Positions 47,936-60,666 of a stretch of 64,000 nt of DNA are shown piece by piece. Position numbers and translations under genes: made by a program. The stretch's first letter is position 1. Each line of letters opens with the position of its first letter. Origin of the DNA: Phyllostachys edulis (taxonomy: Eukaryota > Streptophyta > Magnoliopsida > Poales > Poaceae); assembly GCA_036346405.1 (NCBI GenBank), contig CM070566.1, forward strand, positions 53,063,231 to 53,127,230, written 5' to 3'. Below the pieces are notes generated by a model. That model searched no databases. It saw only the letters and a list, made by a program, of their open reading frames with translations, and was not told where the DNA came from.

Positions 47936-48342
47936 TACCTTCAAACTGGGCAAGCTCTAGTTCTCGTGTTATGCAGGCTTGACGAAAGTGTTATTCTTGT
48001 GTCAACGGACGGTCAAGTCTCTAACATTGGAACCAAGCACTTTTGGCCAACTAGCATCACCCCGAGGGGAACCCATATGGGCCAAGTGTGCCCATATCTA
48101 GAGATGGTCGATCGGACTATAACATTGCATCAACAGCAAAAGTCTGGACCTTGCGGTGGCTCATCACACCAAAATGCATTTTGTCACAGGATGAAGGTCC
48201 TTTGGCCAGGAAATTAAGTGTTGAAGGAGTTTCATCATGCGGGGAATTTGTTTTTTTTTTCTATTTTGTTTAATGTTTACTTTATTTATCTTAGTCTAAA
48301 ATCTCTTTTTTCGAATAATTCATCATAAGGATGTAGCTACAT
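47936..48342 (+). other. Probable 3' UTR of the small membrane protein gene
   Basis: It contains the plus-strand arm of the inverted duplication (to about 48090) and an AT/T-rich stretch at 48245-48330. An open frame from 47966 is short and without motif. The copia LTR begins at 48343. Confidence 0.4.
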
Positions 48343-48705
48343 TGTGACAGGAATTCAGAGTTTCTGAATTTCGTTTCAGAATTTCTGAAACACTCTTGAC
48401 AGCTTCAAAACAGGATCGAAACACTCAATGCTTGGGGAACGTATTCAACAGAGAGATGTGTGTTTTGCGCTGTAATCTTGCAGTCTTTTTTTGTGTTTTT
48501 GCTTTCTTATATAGACTCAGAAGTTTACAAATTCGACTCTATTTCGGAATCGCTACAGTATTCTGAAGCTGTCTTCAGAAACGGACTCGACTAGCAAAAC
48601 AAACTCTGTTTCGAAGCCAAAACAGAAAACAACTCTCTTTACAATTACTGAATTGTCTTATACATTGACAACCCAATTACTAATATGACTAACTTAGAAC
48701 TAACA
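48343..48705 (-). repeat. Ty1/copia 3' LTR with adjacent polypurine tract
   Basis: On the minus strand the sequence GTGAGGTGATTG (polypurine-tract-like) is followed by an LTR starting TGTTAGTTC (48705) and ending CCTGTCACA (48343), 363 bp. A TATA box (CTATATAAG) lies at 48506-48514. GAGGTGATTG/TGTTAG is the usual copia tract-LTR junction layout. The flanking five bases are TACAT; no partner was found. Confidence 0.7.
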
Positions 48706-48734
48706 ATCACCTCACTAAGTTAGTTATACTTTCT

Positions 48735-49759
48735 TCAACTATGCTCATATTGAACCTGCTCGGTTGTGTCATATATGTCATCTAGAGATCGCATTTTAAC
48801 TGGAGGTCCCCATGATGCTTCTGTATCAGAACCGATAACCCAATTTGGTGTTGATGGAGTTTCTCCTTCTGCCGAGGACTCTTCTGGAGTATTATCAGTT
48901 ATCAGTTGGAACCGCAGCTTCTGCAACTCCTTCAAGTTCCGGAGACTGCTCAAGTATTGGCTGTTGTCCAGAATCACTGAGTATCTCTGGTTCAATCTGA
49001 TCATAAGCAATATCGAATGCTTCATAATATGACGATCTGTTTCAGACGAAACTTTCCATTCCCATGCTCTATCCTCTTCAAACACAATGTCACGAGTCAC
49101 ACACACTTTCTTGGTGACTAGATCATAAGCACGATAAGCCTTTGAACCGCTCTCATATCCAATAAACACCATCAGGGAGCTTCGATCATCCAACTTGCTG
49201 ACATGACCGCCTATCTTCTTTACATGTGCGACGCAACCGAATGTTCGAAAATGATGATTTGCTGGTTTTCTCTTGCACCACGCTTCATATGGTGTGATAC
49301 CAACTATGCTTTTGGTTGGTGCACGATTCAAAATATAAACTGCAGAGCTTTGCCCCAAAAGAAACTTGGCATGTTTAGACTTTTTAACATGCTTCGTGCC
49401 ATACCAACTACAGTTTGGTTTCTTCGCTCGACAACACCATTTTGCTGAGAGGAATAGGGAGCATTCATAAACCTCTTGATGCCCATTTCTTCACAAAATG
49501 TTGTGAATTCATTTGATGTGAATTCACCTCCCCAATCTGTGTGTAGGGCTTTAAGTTTCTCATTTACTTCTACCTCAGTAGCTATTTTCACCCTCTTGAA
49601 GGCTTGGAAAGCTTTAGACTTTGATTTCAACAACACAATCCACATGAATCTACTACAATCATCAACCATTAGTAGAAAAAATCCGTTACCGACCGGGGTT
49701 GGGGGCGAGATAGGTCCACATAGATCAGCATGTATTAGTTCCAATCCTAATACAAAAGG
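48735..49759 (-). pseudogene. Ty1/copia integrase, with reverse transcriptase deleted
   Basis: On the minus strand the frame reads ELIHADLCGPI and FFLLMVDDCSRFMWIVLL, then LHTDWGGEFTS and YSSQQNGVVERRNQT, the DDE core of copia integrase. After a frameshift near 49340 comes NRAPTKSIVGITPYEAW and FRTFGCVAHV, the usual C-terminal part. The frame ends with RSLDDIYDTTEQVQYEHS-stop, which normally precedes the reverse transcriptase. Here it is followed within about 20 bases by the polypurine tract, so RT and RNase H are absent. The upstream part is cut off by LTR D at 49760. Confidence 0.85.
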
Positions 49760-49906
49760 TGATAACATAACCATAATACCCGATATATTCACAAAAGTTC
49801 AAGTTTATTACAAAAGGAGCATAAGTCCAAAGGTAAAATACAGCGGAAGCAAAAGTAATAAGGTAGACCACACGATTCACCACAGGCAATCGTCTGGGGG
49901 CATAAC

Positions 49907-51238
49907 CTAGTCGTCCACGTTCTCATTCTCCTCATAGTAGTCCTCTCCTAATCAATAATTTATTAAGCAAGGTGAGTACAAATGAATGTACTCCATAAGT
50001 TACACCCAATAACAGATTATAATGCATGATGGTAGAACAAAGGATGGCTTATAGGGTTGATTTTGCATAAAGCAAGATTTTTCTTATTCAATACTTGTAC
50101 TAATTTTCAAAGCAGTTTATTCCATAACTAAAATTCATTTTCTAAATCTCAAATTTTATAGTCAGATAACATTCACACAAGAGTGGTGAAGGATACCCTC
50201 CTATCACATGGCTATCCGCCCAATTTCCCATTTGGATAAATTATTTGATAAAGTCTTTTGAAAACAAAATCAAAGTCTAACTTTGCATTGTCTTTGCTTC
50301 AGCATGTCCATGACCGTGAACACGGCTATTCGAATAGTTTTACACTCTTTAGAGGTTGTACAGCTTTACCCACAAGAGACAATTGACTTATAATGTCCGC
50401 CTGACACACTACCAAAGGTGTGCGACTAAGTCATTATCACAAGGTCTTTACAATGCACCACCCCACCGTAGTCCTACCTTGCTAAGGTTTTGCTTCCTTT
50501 GGATTGAACCATCCGCCGAATTAAGCCCCCTCTTGCGCCATGTGGGAATATATAAACGTAGGTCATAATGACACCCACGCAACCGGATGGCACAACCATG
50601 GTGAAATGTTACAAATTAGTTAGTCAAGTCCTCCCCACTCTGGACATGTGGTTGTACAGTAAGGCTTGGCAAGATGCTGCTTGAAGACCGATCCTTAATT
50701 GACTTGGGCGAATTTCCAAAAGAACCCTTAGGCCTCAATCATAGAAATGAATCGATCCCGTGCATAAACATGCACCCACCAAACATCCATTTCGCCCAGG
50801 TCTAAATCAATTTTCATTTTGTTTTGCTTTTCAAAAATCATTTGCAAAAGTCCTATAGTACAACAATACCATAGACTCAATTAAATCATATTTGAACATT
50901 TGGCTAAATTCCTCAAATTCAATATTTTTGGTCTAAACTAAGCATGATTTTCCAATATGTTCTAGTCATACTAATGAACTAACCAGATTTTAACTATGGT
51001 ATCAAGGAATGGCTAATTCAATAGCAAAATTGGCTACAAAGGTATTAGGAATAACTACAATTTAAAACAGGAATTTAAATAATTGAATATAAATAAGCAT
51101 GCAGTAATAGTTTAAAACAGAATTTAAATAATTTTAAATACTGAGATTCATACATGATCAAAGAATGTAACTTACCTTGCTTGTATGTTTGAGGATCTAA
51201 CTCTTCAACAAGATCGGTTTTCTCGGAGTTGTCGAAAT
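49907..51238 (-). other. LTR D: candidate spliced small acidic ORF (two coding blocks)
   Basis: Block M (51176-51238, 63 nt, minus strand) follows CATATAG and ends CAAG/GTAAGT, a fully canonical donor. It reads as an acidic peptide ending TYKQ plus a split glycine codon. Block T (49907-49947) follows TTGATTAG, completes GGA and reads EDYYEENENVDD-stop. The phase fits exactly. This is the cleanest instance in the window. Confidence 0.5.
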
Positions 51239-53352
51239 CTATATGCGAAAAAAACTAAATTCACATATATTCAAACAAAAGGAAACACTTTGGATGAACA
51301 ACATTTTGAAGGACGGAAGTATTCCAGATGAAACTAATCGTACCTAGTGGAGTTGATGAAGGAAATACTTCAGACAAAGTATATCCAAAGGAGTTGATGA
51401 AAGAAATACTACAGACAAAAGTAGATAAATCTAACAGAGAGAGAGAGAGAATGTTCATAGGAACATTCCTCATTGGTTACTAGATAGGACAGATTACCTA
51501 GTTAGGTAATACTCTCATATCTGCTTTCGGGTCATGAAGGTTCTGCTACTGAGAACGGATAATGACGGACGATGCCTAGAGTCTAGGTGATATTATTTTC
51601 CTTAACAGACCACCTAGTACTCATAAGCACTCTCTCCAAGCATTCTATGTATACAACCACGATGATCATACAGCCAAAATTAATCCTCTTATATGCTCTC
51701 ATGATTATTTTAGTTATTACTTTTAATTTAACCTCTAAGTAATTATCCTTTTAGTTACTTGGCTTATTGACATTATCTGAAAGCGCAGCCGGCTAGCCAA
51801 ATGTCTACAACTAATTGACCTTCTAATCTCCTTAGACTAATTGCTCAAATTACTCAATAATTACCTATATTACCTTCTAATGCCTTTTTAGGCTAATTAA
51901 TTAAACTAGTCACGGGGGGAATTGTCATATGCTTACTAGACGATAACAACCTACTGAAAATTTATAACTAATCTTGTCCTTGTAATTTATTGCAAAATAC
52001 TTACTAATTAACTTCCTAATTATTTTACTAACCAACTTCTGATGGTGGATCTAGTGGACTTGCATTATAATATAAACTAACATACTATTTGATCTTATGT
52101 CATACTGTTAAGTGGAGGTCAATTATGGTTGCAATGCTCCTAGGACCTAGTTCACTAATCACCTCACTAACTAACTCTGATCAACCTAACTATCTATGCA
52201 TTGTTATCTACAACACTCATTGATCTATGACTCTATAATATCACTAGCTAGCTATTGACAAATGGCCCTTAGTTCATATTTGCCTTTGCATCATACTAAC
52301 AACAAGTTTGACCGTTCTCAAATAACTTCACTTAGCTCTTGATCACTGATTACTAATCGACATACCAATATGATTCCTTCTAGATTTTGCTCTGTTCATT
52401 TCAACGATTCTGATACCCTAATTATCTTAGTTAAGAATCTGATTACTTGGTTTAGACTCCATACCTATCGGTGGGCTATCATCCTTACAAACTCTAATCA
52501 ACTCACTGAGTACTTTTACACTACTTACTAATCCTTCTACTAATTAACTTTTAAAACCATCTACTAAAATGCAATGGGTTCACTGTCAGTTAATTACATG
52601 TAAAAACATGCATAGAGACATACAGAGTGAGAGAACAGAGGCAGAGGAGAGCTCGGGCATGGCTCAACGCCGACGAACGAGGGCATGGCGGCGGTCGGAG
52701 GTAGGTAAAATGGAACCGCAGCGGGGAGATGATCCTATGGACGGTGGTGGTGCGGCCGGAGAAGGACTGGAGCGGCGGATGATGGCAAATGGCGGCCGAG
52801 CCATAGGAAGAGGTGGTGTGGTGGCACCTGAGTGGGAGAGGAGGGAAGGTAGCGCGTGCATGGGCACCGCCCGGGTGTGGGGATCCCTCTAGGGTGGTTG
52901 GTGGCAGTCGGGAGAAGCCGAGGTGGCCCGGCGACAAGAGCTTGCGGTGGCGCAATGGGGGCGTCGTGACGGCGGCGTTGGGGAGAGGGAGAACCCCGGT
53001 GGATGTGGGGGAAGCTAGAGGGAGGCGAGGAGATGCTCCCGACAAGATTAATCGAGTTGGAGCTCATCGGATAGGGCACGGAGGCGCCGACGGCAGAATC
53101 GTCTAGGGATGGGGGAAGATGTCCGTGCGGTGCACACCGGTGCTCGGATCTTCCAATTACTTGGGGGATTTTGCTTGTGGGTTCTGGGTCACGTCGTGAC
53201 GCAGACGGTCCGAGGAAAAGGTCGCCGACGTGGCCAGGAATGGCGAGCGCGGCTTAGAAGACGGGAACGGCGCAACGGCTCCTCTGCAGTTGCTTGTGGT
53301 GGAGAAGCGGGAGGGGAAGGAGAAAGAAAGGTGGGGGAGGAGGTCCGCAAGC

Positions 53353-53359
53353 TTTTATA
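53353..53359 (-). promoter_or_regulatory. LTR D TATA box
   Basis: The minus strand reads TATAAAA, followed by a C-rich leader, as in LTRs B, C and E. Confidence 0.5.
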
Positions 53360-53981
53360 AGAGGAGAGGAGGCGAAGCGGCGCCGGGCAGCAGAGCTGGG
53401 TGCTTTCTGCGCCAGGGATAGAGGCGGGCAAATGACGCATGGCGAGCGAGAGGGGCGAGGTGGCATATGGGGAAGAGGCGATGTGGCGCGGCGGCCGGAT
53501 GTGTGGTGTGCGCAGGCGATCGGGCGTTGCGCTCGTGGAGAAGAAAGGAGGGAGGGAGACACTGACGGGGTGGGCCCTCCCATCAGTGAGAGGGACAGGA
53601 GAAGGTCGAGTGGGCTGTGCGGTAGTTTGGGCCAAGAAAATGGGCCGAGCGATATGGGGAGAAAAGGCCAAAGGAAAGGGTTTCGGCCCAAAGAAGTTTT
53701 CCGGTTTTCTTTTGATTTAATGATTTCAGGAATTGGTTAAATCAATTTTAGCCTTTAGAAAATAGTAAATAAGGTCCAAAAATAATGGAAAAATCCACAG
53801 AAATTCCGTGAGACATTCTAGACCTAATTAAAATATTTTGAACTCAAGATTGGTATTTAATTTTGTAGATAATTTATTTTTTCTTTAACATAAATAGGAA
53901 AAAGCTTTTAAAATTCTAGAAAACTCAAGGAAAATAATTAAAATTTATTTTTAACCAAAATTAAAAATTTGGGATGTTATA

Positions 53982-54436
53982 GTAAATAACTCTAGCAAAC
54001 AAATGGCTTTTCACCTAAGTTCAAGAGGAAATGCACTTATGTTTCAGAAACAAGTTTGTTTCTCATCATCCGCGCGAAGAGACCAGGCAAGCTAGGCTGC
54101 AAAACCATACATAGCAATCCTTGTTACTCAACACACACCAATACATGTTTCCTATTGGGCAAGAAAAAGAAACGTTGGGCTTGTGGCATGTCTTCAATTT
54201 GCCATTTACCTGACAATTCCTCATCAAATTAGCAGCAGAGATTATGCTATCACTAAGGAACACAAGACATAGGAAAACCTTATGTTTTAATGGAACCTTG
54301 GTTGCCAAAAAGGCATTGGCCTACAAGCTTGTGACACCTCCGTGGAATATGTATTAACATAATTTGCAAGCAGATTACTGATCTGTGTTACTAATCCCTG
54401 AATTTATCTCATCATTCCCTTCGATGACATTGATAT
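53982..54436 (-). other. Probable upstream remnant of the copia element
   Basis: On the minus strand, just before LTR D, a stop-interrupted frame reads SAFPLELR and LLEL, faintly like the linker that precedes copia integrase. The match is weak. It is supported mainly by position, on the far side of the LTR D insertion. Confidence 0.25.
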
Positions 54437-54784
54437 TGAAATAAACCAAATTTCGAAAAAATTTGAAGTTTTGGTTCAAATTTGAAAATTTGCCAAATTC
54501 GGAAAATCCTTAACCCAAAACCGCTTTCCTTTTTCATCGTCTCGTTTTCTCCACCCGAAAATGTCATTTCCAAAAGCTAGCCACCACCCTGTTCTTTTTG
54601 CTCTCATGTCACGTTGCCACTGCCACTCGCCCTGCTTCGCGCCAAGCCCGCGCTAGTGCCACGCCACCTCACCAGCCACCTCGCACGCCATTAATGGCTA
54701 CGCCAAGACGCCTGACCTTTTGCCTTGGCGATCCATGCGCCAAGTGCTGCCGACTCAATTACTAATGCCATCGCCTCAACCAGC

Positions 54785-54792
54785 TATAAAAA
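54785..54792 (+). promoter_or_regulatory. LTR E TATA box
   Basis: TATAAAAA followed by a C/A-rich leader, positioned as in the other long LTRs. Confidence 0.5.
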
Positions 54793-55553
54793 GCTCGAGC
54801 AGCCGCACCATCTTCATCCACAACCTCTCCTCAACCCCACAAGCACCACTCTCTCTTCCCCACCGCCGCTCATCTTCTCAAATAACCGCTGCCCCTTTCT
54901 TTCCCCTTCTGGTGAGCCGCCACCCAATTCGTCGCCTCCTTCCTTCCTCTTCCCAATTAAACCTAACCCTAGTACCCCTTCTCACCACCCCGAGCTCCAA
55001 GCTCCACACCGCCGCCTTAGCTCGCCGCCACCGTTCTCCATGGCTCCACCGCCCACGACTCACACTCCACTAATGCTCAAGCCCTGGCCAATTTGGCCGA
55101 GCACGCACGGCCGCTGCCGCTGTTCTTCGTCGTCAGGCGCCACCGCCACTTGCCCTTCATTGGACCTGTTCCGCCGATGAAAAGCCCCAAAATGGGGGTC
55201 TTACACCTTGGGGGTTCTTGTCGCACCACCCGACACTGCCGCCCGCCACCACCGCTGGTGAAATCCCCACCGCCGCCCTTTTTTCTGCTTGGACGCCATA
55301 GGGAGCGAGCTCTAGCTCACTTAAAAATGAGCTAGGTTGCATGCCTTCATCGGGCCACCAAACGGTGCCAAAGTCGCCCCCAAATAGCCTTCTGCCCGCA
55401 AGTCAAGTGGCCGACCGTAACTATTCCCTACTATGCAAATTTCTATTACTATTTAATGCCCAACCTGATACATGCCCAATACTATTCATCGAAGCCCATT
55501 ACTGTGCAGTCTAAAAGTAAATAGCCCAAACCCAATACTGTTCACAAGATTCG

Positions 55554-58500
55554 TAACATCCCTATTTTCTCGCCTTTTTGAAAATTTTGAAAACTTTAAA
55601 AGGAACCATTTGGTTTTATTAATTTGCCAAATATTAAATTGTATTTTAGAATTTCAAAAGTGGTTTAATTTAAATTAACTAAAACTTGAACTAATCAAAA
55701 TTGGGTTAGTTGAGTTTGGTTGACTTTAATTTGGTTTTTCCCTTGGCCTTATGTTAAAAATAATTAATTGCCAAAAATTAAAAGCAATAGCGAGGTGAAA
55801 AATATTTTTACTAAGCCCTAAATAATTCAAGGAATTTATGAGAATTTTCCTAGAATTTTGGGTGCCTTAAACTATTTTCTAAAATTGTTTTTGCTTTTCC
55901 GGTATTTTCTAAAAGAAAAAGGCTTAGAAATCTCCTCCCCGCTTTGGGCTAAATTTTTGGTCTACATCGTGCTACCACAACCACTCTGCCAAGTAGTCAA
56001 GGCTTCTCTCCAAGACCGTCCGACGACTGACGGCCAGACTCACCTCACCTCGGCTTGGCCCACTGTCTCTCCTTCTTCTCTTCGACGCTGGCCCGCCTGC
56101 TGGGCCTCCCGTTTTCCTCCTCGATCGCCCACTCCGCTATTTATGTTCAAGCGATTCAAGGCCGACGCCATGCGCCATGCCGTCGCCACCTGCCGCCCAT
56201 TCTCAATCCCGCCACAAGACGCCGCCCCCGCCAGACCGCCATCTCGCCACGCTCGGCGCAGCCCACGCCAGACTCCACGCCAACGGCCGACGCCGCCATT
56301 AATGGCCGCATGGAGACCTCCACGCCGCCCCTCTTCCGCCTCCTCGAGCTCTATTTAAGAGCGATCGACCGCCCCTCTCTCTTCTCACCCACTCTCCTCT
56401 CTCCCTCCGCTCGCCGCTTGATTGAGCTTTTACCGCCACCGCGACGCTGCTGCACCCCCGCCGCTGAGCACGCCTCCGCCGCTTATCGTCGCCACTCGCC
56501 GCCCGGTAGCGGCGCACTGCGACCTCCTGTCCGCTTAAACCGCCCGCCGAGTTCCGCTGCCGAGCCGCCGCTTTCGCTGTTTCGCTTCGCCACGACCTTC
56601 CGCTGCCACAAGATCTCGCCGTCATACAAGACTAGCTTCGGCTGCCGCGCTTTCTTCGCGATGGTGTTCGCTGGCCGCCCACGCCGCCGCGTAAGAAGTT
56701 CTAGGGCCGTATAGCGGCCATTTCGGCGTCGCGACCACGTGGCTTAACGCGCGTAATTTCACGCCGCCATCGTCACCTTTTGTCAAGCGTATGTACCTGG
56801 CTACCGCCGACGTAGTATTCCCGATTTTCCTTTAGGAAAATAATTCAAAAGAAAACCTCACCGACGTCACTATATGCAGAATTCGATTTTCCTTTAGGAA
56901 AATAATTCTAGAAATCAGAAATTTTTCTTGATTTTATGTGTTTTCCTAACTTCTTTGGCCATAACTTTCTATTCGAACTCCGATTCGAGTGATTCAAATT
57001 TCTAAATTCATCTAAAATCCTTGCCTTCCTATTAGTATTTATTTGGTATTTATTTGGATTTTATTTGGAGTTATTTTATTTATTTAGTTTCATTTATGCC
57101 AGATAGTCCCGATGTTTTGAAGCTTTCATGACCATTAATCAAAGCAATCGCTACTCTTCAACGAAGGCAAGTCATAGACCATTGATCATGTTGAACCCAT
57201 CCTTATAAAAGTATATTGTTTTATATAAACATGCATTGCTAATTTTATAATAAATGGTTTCTAGTTTAGTTAAATACCTAATTGCCGTATGCCTCCTTGA
57301 TAAATTGCAATCGATATGTATCCTTGAATGACATAACCCTTGGACACCTTAGGATGGTTAATTATTAGTTGACATTATTGTACTACCAACATGGGCACGC
57401 TTTTATTGCTTAGTCATGCTCTAGTAGACGCTGGTCTCGATCTCATGATTCAATAAATGTTTATTTGCCCTAGCGCACATGGTTTGTGGCTTGTGTAGTG
57501 ACGACTGTGGCTATAATGCTAAGTGTGGTCCTGTAGAGACCATGACATTTGTTGTCAGTCCATCCATTTGTTGTCACCTTACTAAAATTTGTGGTGCCGG
57601 ACTAGGTGGTCCTCCGGTCGGGTTGAACCCAACATGATGAATTTGACTAATGGAACTTATGGAACCGTATGAGCCACTTTTGATAAAGATGTTGTGCCAT
57701 GACTAGGGTGGTCATTTGGCCAAAGTTGAACGAAAATGATTTTTGCTCTCATGAGTGGGTGGTGGAAAGGGTGGGTGCCGAACGCACACTTGGAATGTGG
57801 AACCGTCTCGCTCGAAAGCAACCAACTAAGGACTTCACCTTGAACCATTGATCTGCGGCTCAACCGCATAACCACATGTCTAGATTGGGATAGACTCGGT
57901 CAATAATTAGCAATGTCTTGGTTTGGTTCTGCTTTGGTTGGGAACGCGCAAGAGGGGGCCGATAGAGGCGAAACCTTAGCGATGAAATCAAAACAGAACT
58001 TTGTAAAGCCTTGTCACGCGTTTCTAGACTACTTACCTAAGGTAGTGAGCGGTGGCATAGATATATGCCGGACAAACTAGAGAACTCGTGGTCTTGTGGG
58101 TCAAGTCTGCATAACCTCTCGCAGAGTGTAAAACTATTCAATAGCCGTGTCCCCTGCTATGGACATGCTTGGTGATTTCACATGCAAGGGTAGAACTTTT
58201 ATCGATAATGTTGGAATGGTTTGGGCCTAATCTTGTCGTTGGTTGATGTTTGGGAAGTGAAAGGTGTTCACTAGTTGTTTCAAAGAAAATTGCTTACTTA
58301 TGTATTAGTCTTTTAAATTATGCTTGCAATCTTCTTATTGTATTTACTATCAAATAATGCTTTCCAAACTAGCCATAAAGCTATCCTTGTTAAGCCTTGC
58401 ATGAATATTACTTGCATACATTTCTCTATGACTTGTCGAGTACATTCAAAGTACTCATGGCCTTGCCCTCTGCTTAAATCACAGAGGAGGGTGAACCAAA

Positions 58501-58832
58501 TGAACTCAGAGTTCTATGAAGAAGACTTCTTTGAAGACTATGCGAACTAGGTCGCATTCCCTCACTCGATTGCCGGTGGGCATATTGGGTGACCTCCACC
58601 AGATGATTTGTTCTCCGCCGCAAGTTTACTCGTTGTCTTTAGTTCTGCAACTGTTGTAAGACTTGACCATAAGGTCCTTTTGCTTAATATTATTAATTTG
58701 TCCGCTTCATCTATAGTTCGGTTGTGTGATTATGATTACACCAATGTTGTAACTGTGTGAGCTAGCTAATGATCATGGGACTAGTTCAGAATACACAGAG
58801 GGTCCTGGGGGTGCATACCCGGGGTCCCGACA
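55554..58832 (+). mobile_element. Solo LTR (LTR F) nested in LTR E, target duplication ATTCG
   Basis: ATTCG occurs at 55549-55553 and 58833-58837. The 3279-bp insert starts TAACATCCCT and ends GGGTCCCGACA. LTRs C and D start TGTAACATCCC and TATAACATCCC, so the first two bases seem to have been lost here. The last 75 bases are the same family as the fragments at 4606 and 29205. It contains a TATTTAA promoter-like site (56352-56358), a 64-nt version of the exon-like block (57103-57166), the conserved core at about 58095-58170, and a terminal acidic frame ending EDFFEDYAN-stop near 58550. Confidence 0.85.
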
Positions 58833-59106
58833 ATTCGACCCGTGATGAATAGTGTTGATAGATACTATTCATTTAACCTATTACTATTCACCCAAATCCA
58901 TTAAACATATTTATATCCATTTTGACCGTTTCGAGCCCGTGAATCCTAATTTCAACTCAGTTTAGACAAATCAAGCACCAAATAAATCCCCACCTCCCAC
59001 ACCACCTTTCTTTGTTTTCTTCTCAATTTATTTTATTTCATGTTGTTCCTAGCTCGCTTCTTGTTGAGCCTGGATATTTCATTTCGATTATTTTATCTTA
59101 TGTTAG

Positions 59107-60448
59107 GTGCCGACATCAACGACCAGGCTCCGGAAAACGTTGGACAAAACGTTAGAGAAGCAGAGTTAATCAAAGACTTTGAACAAGGAGGCAAGTTGCA
59201 TTATTTGATCATTTTGAGCCTATATTTCATGTATTTATATTATTACTTTCTTTATCGTATTTATGCCAATTACCTTTTTATTGAAATAATACTTTGGAAT
59301 GTCATGAAGATTAGTTATATCCTATCACCCCACATACAAGCCCACCTATTCTTTGTAAGCCATATTCACCTTGACAAGTTTAAGTTACGTAAAATGATAA
59401 CTAATGTTCGACATTGTCACACAATGTGTTTATAAATTCTAGAAGAGAGTATTGGCTAACCGCCAATGGTTTTGGTGGAGAGTTGAGGGTTGACATCAAG
59501 AGGATAGACAACCCAAGATACTTGACAAAAGTGAGTCAAAGGTGATACCAAGCAGGTGGACATCCACGAGTTGGTGTTAGTCCATTTCCTCATTAGAGAC
59601 ATGTAAGGACAAGAACCTTGTGCCAAATAACAGATATAAAAATTGCTCAACCACGGGTTTGGTATATCCAACATGGCTTAGTACATAGCTCTTCCAATTG
59701 AATATCTACAGATGACACCTGCTCTTGTGTACAGAGCAGCCGTGATTTGAGGGTGAGTCAGGAGTGGTCTGGTTAGGACACTTGCTGAACTACACAACAG
59801 TAGGAACAATCAGCGTCGGACCGTACTTCACCTTTGGCCGATGATTTCCCGATGGTTGTATTGTCAAAGGACCTACCGGGTAGAGGCTAGAGAGGTTGAG
59901 CAGTAAAAAAGCTTTGTTATCTTAGCTGAGTCGCACGCTAACGTGTTGTGTGTTTATGGTCTGACAGTATGAGTTTGAGGTATCTTGTGAGTAAAGTTGG
60001 GCAACTCTGAAGAGTATAATTAACGGTATTTGGATACACCGTGCTTCCAATTAAAGAAGCTGTGTTCATGGTTGATTCCAGTAGATAAGGCATAAGTAGA
60101 GATTTTGATATGTTAAGACGGTAAGTACAAATGTTAAGTAAACCCCTAATGTTATATTAATATGATTTTACTGTTTTAAAGATAAACTGCTTTAACTCAA
60201 ATAATGCATCCACATATACCTGATATGGTAAACCCTAAACAATCCCTTGAACTCCTAGCATGTAGTTAATTAGCTTTTTCATGTGGTTTGCTGAGTATGG
60301 TTGTGTACTCATACTTGTTAAATCAACCACAGAGGAAAACTGGGAGAACTCCGAGGATCTTGTTGAAGAAGGTTTTGGTGGACCTCCGGATGCCTTTAAT
60401 TACTGGTATTATATCTCGACCGCGCTCAAGCATGCTTATGGTTTGTAA
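59107..60448 (+). other. LTR E: candidate spliced small acidic ORF (two coding blocks)
   Basis: Block M (59107-59190, 84 nt) follows TTATGTTAG and ends GGAG/GCAAGT, with peptide end KDFEQG plus a split codon. Block T (60333-60448) follows CAACCACAG, completes a GAG codon and reads ENWENSEDLVEEGFGG before a longer tail and stop. The phase fits. The terminal block is longer than in the other LTRs. Confidence 0.4.
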
Positions 60449-60654
60449 ATTCTTTTATCTTGTAATATATTAACTTTGGGCTTGGATGCTCGTGTTTGTG
60501 TCAAAACCGATTGTTAAGCATCATCCTTATGTAATAAAAGTTTGGCATTTAATGTAATCGAAAGCTTACTTGTGATGTCATTTCTTGCTTCACAACTGCA
60601 CATCTTGGACAGTTGTGAAAAGTTTGACGGTCCCAGAAATAGGGTCGTTTCAAA

Positions 60655-60666
60655 TGGTATCAGAAC
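60655..60666 (+). other. Primer-binding site, initiator-Met tRNA (element E)
   Basis: TGGTATCAGAAC two bases after the LTR end. It resembles the initiator-Met site (TGGTATCAGAGC) with one change. Confidence 0.75.

Larger units (their letters stand above)
49760..53981 (-). mobile_element. Long LTR (LTR D) inserted in the copia remnant
   Basis: On the minus strand it starts TATAACATCCCAAAT (53981), close to the TGTAACATCCCAAAT start of LTR C, and ends near GTTATCA (49760). It carries a TATA box at 53353-53359, a leader of Pro/Ser-rich frames, the 63-nt block at 51176-51238, the conserved core at about 50300-50385 and the acidic terminal block at 49907-49947. No gag, pol or primer-binding site is seen. 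Neither end gives a clean target duplication, so the boundaries are approximate. Confidence 0.65.
54437..60652 (+). mobile_element. Long 5' LTR (LTR E) with nested solo LTR F, followed by a primer-binding site
   Basis: The 3' end GGTCGTTTCA (60652) is followed by AA and a primer-binding site, so this is a 5' LTR. The start is placed at TGAAATAAACC (54437), which mirrors the TTTCA end; it is less certain. Excluding nested LTR F the LTR is about 2.9 kb. It has a TATA box at 54785-54792, a C-rich leader, an exon-like block at 59107-59190 and an acidic terminal block at 60333-60448. A 3' LTR is not found in the window. Confidence 0.65.

Noticed and set aside
52569..53740. Overlapping frames on both strands as genes
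   Set aside because: Leader region of LTR D: Pro/Ser-rich on the minus strand, Gly/Arg-rich on the plus, which is GC bias rather than coding.
49760..53986. Target-site duplication for LTR D
   Set aside because: No five-base repeat matched on both sides; the boundaries rest on the TATAACATCCC start and the return of copia integrase sequence.
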